Origin: Aequorivita aurantiaca
GTDB taxonomy: Bacteria > Bacteroidota > Bacteroidia > Flavobacteriales > Flavobacteriaceae
DNA length: 64,000 nucleotides
Direction of reading: 5' to 3'
Assembly (NCBI RefSeq): GCF_030410135.1
Contig: NZ_JAUGQQ010000006.1
Location: forward strand, 1-64,000
In this document: positions 61,583 to 64,000 of the stretch, one piece after another
How the letters are laid out: every line of letters starts with the position of its first letter
Position numbering within the stretch: position 1 is the first letter of the stretch
Notes under the pieces: generated by a model
Told to the model about the DNA's origin: nothing
Databases searched by the model: none
Seen by the model: only the letters and a program-made list of their open reading frames with translations
Translations under genes and position numbers: made by a program

Positions 61583-61703
61583 TAATGGGGAAAGAAGGAT
61601 GAAGCAAAGTTAAAATGGTGAGAATGGAGTACATGTAAATAATGTAACCAAAACTATAACAGATGTAACAAGCCTTTGTTTACGGCCTTTTGGGATGGAA
61701 AAT

Positions 61704-64000
61704 TTAGTTCGAAATATATTCGGAGGGAGAACAGCCAAATTCCTGTTTGAAACATTTTGTGAAATAGGAGGGATCATTAAAGCCAACAGAATAGCCAACT
61801 TCAGAAATGGAAATCTTGTTAGTTTTTAATAATGCCGCTGCCAACTTCAACCGTTGTGAACGCAAAAATTCCGAGGAGGATTGACCTGTTAGCGCTTTCA
61901 GTTTTCGGTAAAGTTGCATTCTGCTTACGCCCATTGCGCTGCTGAAGGATTCGGCAGAAAAATCTGGCTCGGTCATATGTTCATCCAAAACTTTTTGAAG
62001 TTTTTCCAAAAACTTTTCGTCTTCCGAGGAAATGGCAATATCCTTTGCTATTAAAATGGCTTCCTGTGCAAAACGCTGCTGTAGTTTTCTTCGGTTTTCA
62101 ATTAAATTTTCAACCGTTGCTTTTAGAAGCTGACTGTTAAAGGGTTTGGTAACATAGGCATCTGCGCCAATCCCCATTGCTTCCAGTTTGGAGGTTATCT
62201 GTGATTTGGCGGTGAGTAAAATAACCGGGATGTGTGATGTTAGTTGATGATCCTTTAAATGTTTTGTGAGCGTAAAGCCATCTTCCTCGGGCATCATCAC
62301 ATCACTAATCACAATATCTGGAATAAGGTCAATGGCGGCGGTAAACCCTTCTTTTCCGTTTATGGCAGTATGCACGGCAAAAGTCGTTTCGAAAATAGAA
62401 CTCACATAATCGCGAATATCCTTATTGTCATCAATAACCAAAATAACCGGTGCGTCCTCAGGCAGGATAAATTCTTTTTCAACTATCATTTCTGCAACAG
62501 GACCAGAATCGAAATGTTCAATTGTTGTGTTTTCGGTGACTATCTGTGAGGTGTCGAACTCCGCTCTTTTTACGGGAATTGTAACTGTAAATTCATTTAT
62601 TCCACTTTCCTCGCTCCGCAATAAAATATTTCCCTTATGTATTTCAACCAACTCTTTTGTGAGGGCCAATCCAATACCGGCTCCGGGGTTCTTGTGATTG
62701 GATTGATAAAAACGTTGAAATATTTTTTGCTGCAGTTCCCGGGGAATAAATTCGCCGGAATTGGTTACGGAAATTTCATATTTATTTCCCACTCTTTTTC
62801 CGTTGAGCTTTATAAACCCTTTTTCGGGTGTATATTTTATGGCATTACCCATTAAATTATAAATAATTTTTTCCAAAATGTCCTGGTCAAACCAATCTTC
62901 CTTTTCATCAATAGTTACGGACACAGCAAATTCAATATGTTTTTCTTTGCAGCTAAAATGAAAGGCTTCGGTCTGTGCAACTAGAAATTTCGGCACATTG
63001 GCGCGTTGTATATTCAATTTTAAAACCCCACTTTCCAGCTTCGCCAACGCTAAAAGTTGATCCACCAAATCTTTCAATCGTTGGGTATTACGGAGGGCAG
63101 ATTTTAAATTTTTGGTTTCGGCAACAGACAGGTTTTTCGAAGCAAGTTGGTCTTCAATCGGTCCATTAATCAGGGTTAGCGGAGTTCGAAATTCATGAGA
63201 TATGTTCGCAAAGAAGGTGCTTTTTGCAGTGTCCAATTCCTGTAATTTAAGGTTTGTTTTTTTTCGGTTTCGCAATTGGAAGAATAGAAAAATTCCCCCA
63301 AAGGTTACCAAAAAAACTATTGCCAATAAACTATTCCTTTGGTTGATTTTCTGTTGCTCTGCCAGTTGATTCTGGGTAGTCAGCAAGGCAATTTCCCGAT
63401 CCCTACTTTCGGTTTGGTAGATGCCTTCAATTTCCTTGATTTTTGCGGCACTTTGCACCTGTTGGATGGAATCATTTATATTTTTTGCAATTTCTGAATT
63501 GTAAAAAGCCGCTTTGTAATTTCCCTGAAGCGCATACGCATCTGCCAGCAATAAATGGGCTTTTTGGTTGATGGTCCCGTTTTTAATTTCGCGATTATAG
63601 GTTAGGGCGTTTTCCAGAAATTTAATAGCCTCGGTGGCCTGTCCTTTATCAATATACAGTCCTCCCATTTGCAGCGCAGATTGGGCAGCTTCCAAAAAAT
63701 ATCCATTTTTCTTTTGAAATGCCAGAGAATTCTGGAAATAGGTTTCGGCTTTGTCAAGATTACCGTATTCCAAATTTATCAGCCCAAGATAGTTTGCTAT
63801 TTCGCTAACAGTTCTTTCATCATTTATTTTTTCGAAAAAAACAAGGGCGGTGGCCAATATATTTTCTGCCTTTTTGTTTTCGCCTTTGTGATAGTACACT
63901 TGGCCCAAAAATACGTTTGTGGTATTAAAATAAAAGCTACCGGGGCCAGGCATTTTTTCGAATTCCTTGTTTGCTTTTAGGTAATATTTTTCCGCGGCAT
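61704..64000 (-). CDS. Hybrid histidine kinase/AraC two-component regulator (partial)
   Basis: The frame stays open past the edge (residues encoded before 63953 read AEKYYLKANKEFEKM), so the start is missing; a fully visible 749 residues remain. N-terminal TPR repeats (KAETYFQNSLAFQKKNGYFLEAAQSA) are followed by a membrane helix (LLAIVFLVTFGGIFLFFQL), a HisKA (FANISHEFRTPLTLI with the phosphorylated His), HATPase (GNAIKYTPEKG and GAGIGLALTKEL), a receiver (VIDDNKDIRDYV, VISDVMMPEEDG with the phospho-Asp, VTKPF), and an AraC-type HTH at the C-terminus (MGVSRMQLYRKLKAL, EVGYSVGFNDPSYFTKCFKQEF). It would sense an external cue through the extracytoplasmic part and control nearby genes. Its targets are unknown. 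Confidence 0.9.
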   Translation of the reverse strand, partial: AAEKYYLKANKEFEKMPGPGSFYFNTTNVFLGQVYYHKGENKKAENILATALVFFEKINDERTVSEIANYLGLINLEYGNLDKAETYFQNSLAFQKKNGYFLEAAQSALQMGGLYIDKGQATEAIKFLENALTYNREIKNGTINQKAHLLLADAYALQGNYKAAFYNSEIAKNINDSIQQVQSAAKIKEIEGIYQTESRDREIALLTTQNQLAEQQKINQRNSLLAIVFLVTFGGIFLFFQLRNRKKTNLKLQELDTAKSTFFANISHEFRTPLTLINGPIEDQLASKNLSVAETKNLKSALRNTQRLKDLVDQLLALAKLESGVLKLNIQRANVPKFLVAQTEAFHFSCKEKHIEFAVSVTIDEKEDWFDQDILEKIIYNLMGNAIKYTPEKGFIKLNGKRVGNKYEISVTNSGEFIPRELQQKIFQRFYQSNHKNPGAGIGLALTKELVEIHKGNILLRSEESGINEFTVTIPVKRAEFDTSQIVTENTTIEHFDSGPVAEMIVEKEFILPEDAPVILVIDDNKDIRDYVSSIFETTFAVHTAINGKEGFTAAIDLIPDIVISDVMMPEEDGFTLTKHLKDHQLTSHIPVILLTAKSQITSKLEAMGIGADAYVTKPFNSQLLKATVENLIENRRKLQQRFAQEAILIAKDIAISSEDEKFLEKLQKVLDEHMTEPDFSAESFSSAMGVSRMQLYRKLKALTGQSSSEFLRSQRLKLAAALLKTNKISISEVGYSVGFNDPSYFTKCFKQEFGCSPSEYISN

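Overview
The window reads as chromosomal DNA of a marine-type member of the Flavobacteriaceae (Bacteroidota); an Aequorivita-like genus is a guess from overall gene flavour, not something I could test. Supporting signs are type IX secretion (T9SS) sorting tails of both type A and type B, TANNTTTG -7 promoter elements, weak or absent Shine-Dalgarno sequences, a mevalonate pathway, a CarboxypepD_reg/DUF5686 protein, NupC-, BFN- and EgtB/EgtD-type genes typical of the group, and A+T-rich intergenic DNA. I see no rRNA, insertion sequence, integrase, prophage or CRISPR array.

Layout. 1-5.5 kb: secreted proteins (a type B T9SS adhesin-like protein, a MepB-family protein, a small secreted protein, and a type A T9SS protein built from 180-bp repeats). 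5.6-12.8 kb: isoprenoid genes (diphosphomevalonate decarboxylase, mevalonate kinase, a UbiA prenyltransferase) around an exported TPR-CHAT protein, then a SpoU rRNA/tRNA methyltransferase. 13-16 kb: mutS, preceded by a heptanucleotide tandem repeat, then tRNA-Gly(GCC) and tRNA-Leu(TAA). 16-20 kb: three small acidic lipoproteins and a divergent locus in which a LexA-like self-cleaving repressor faces a two-gene radical-SAM putative DNA repair operon across a set of evenly spaced operator-like dyads. 20-25 kb: envelope sugar genes (waaA, DegT-type aminotransferase, galE), a small conserved protein, a cupin, fabD. 25-34 kb: folA, a 2TM protein, a class V PLP enzyme, ergothioneine genes egtB-egtD, two exported TonB-C-terminal-domain proteins, thyA, a NupC transporter with an extra N-terminal exported domain, and a bifunctional nuclease. 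34-40.7 kb: etfB-etfA, divergent pdhB with a 24-bp perfect palindrome between them, a DUF5686 outer-membrane protein, lipB. 40.7-51.8 kb: an M12B-like T9SS metalloprotease, a Pmp3/YqaE-lipoprotein operon, lysS, an unusual C-rich stretch with a coiled-coil protein, a 21-bp minisatellite and two Spy/CpxP-like proteins, then hemL, a LysM glucosaminidase and an ACC-deaminase-like enzyme. 52-57.7 kb: an operon of three tandem secreted paralogues followed by a choice-of-anchor B T9SS protein. 57.9-64 kb: a reverse-strand cluster of two related DUF3108-like exported proteins, a lipoprotein, an OmpA-family protein, an orphan T9SS-tail fragment, and a hybrid two-component regulator running off the right edge.

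How the parts work together. Several central-metabolism steps are present (isoprenoids, fatty-acid initiation by FabD, lipoylation by LipB feeding the E1-beta-containing dehydrogenase, ETF electron transfer, folate/thymidylate by FolA and ThyA, heme by HemL). The rest is largely cell-surface biology. The best candidates for undescribed biology are the self-cleaving repressor/radical-SAM repair locus (16.3-19.3 kb), the tandem secreted paralogue operon (52.0-57.7 kb) and the C-rich coiled-coil/minisatellite island (46.5-48.6 kb). All function calls are from reading motifs by eye; no database search was possible.
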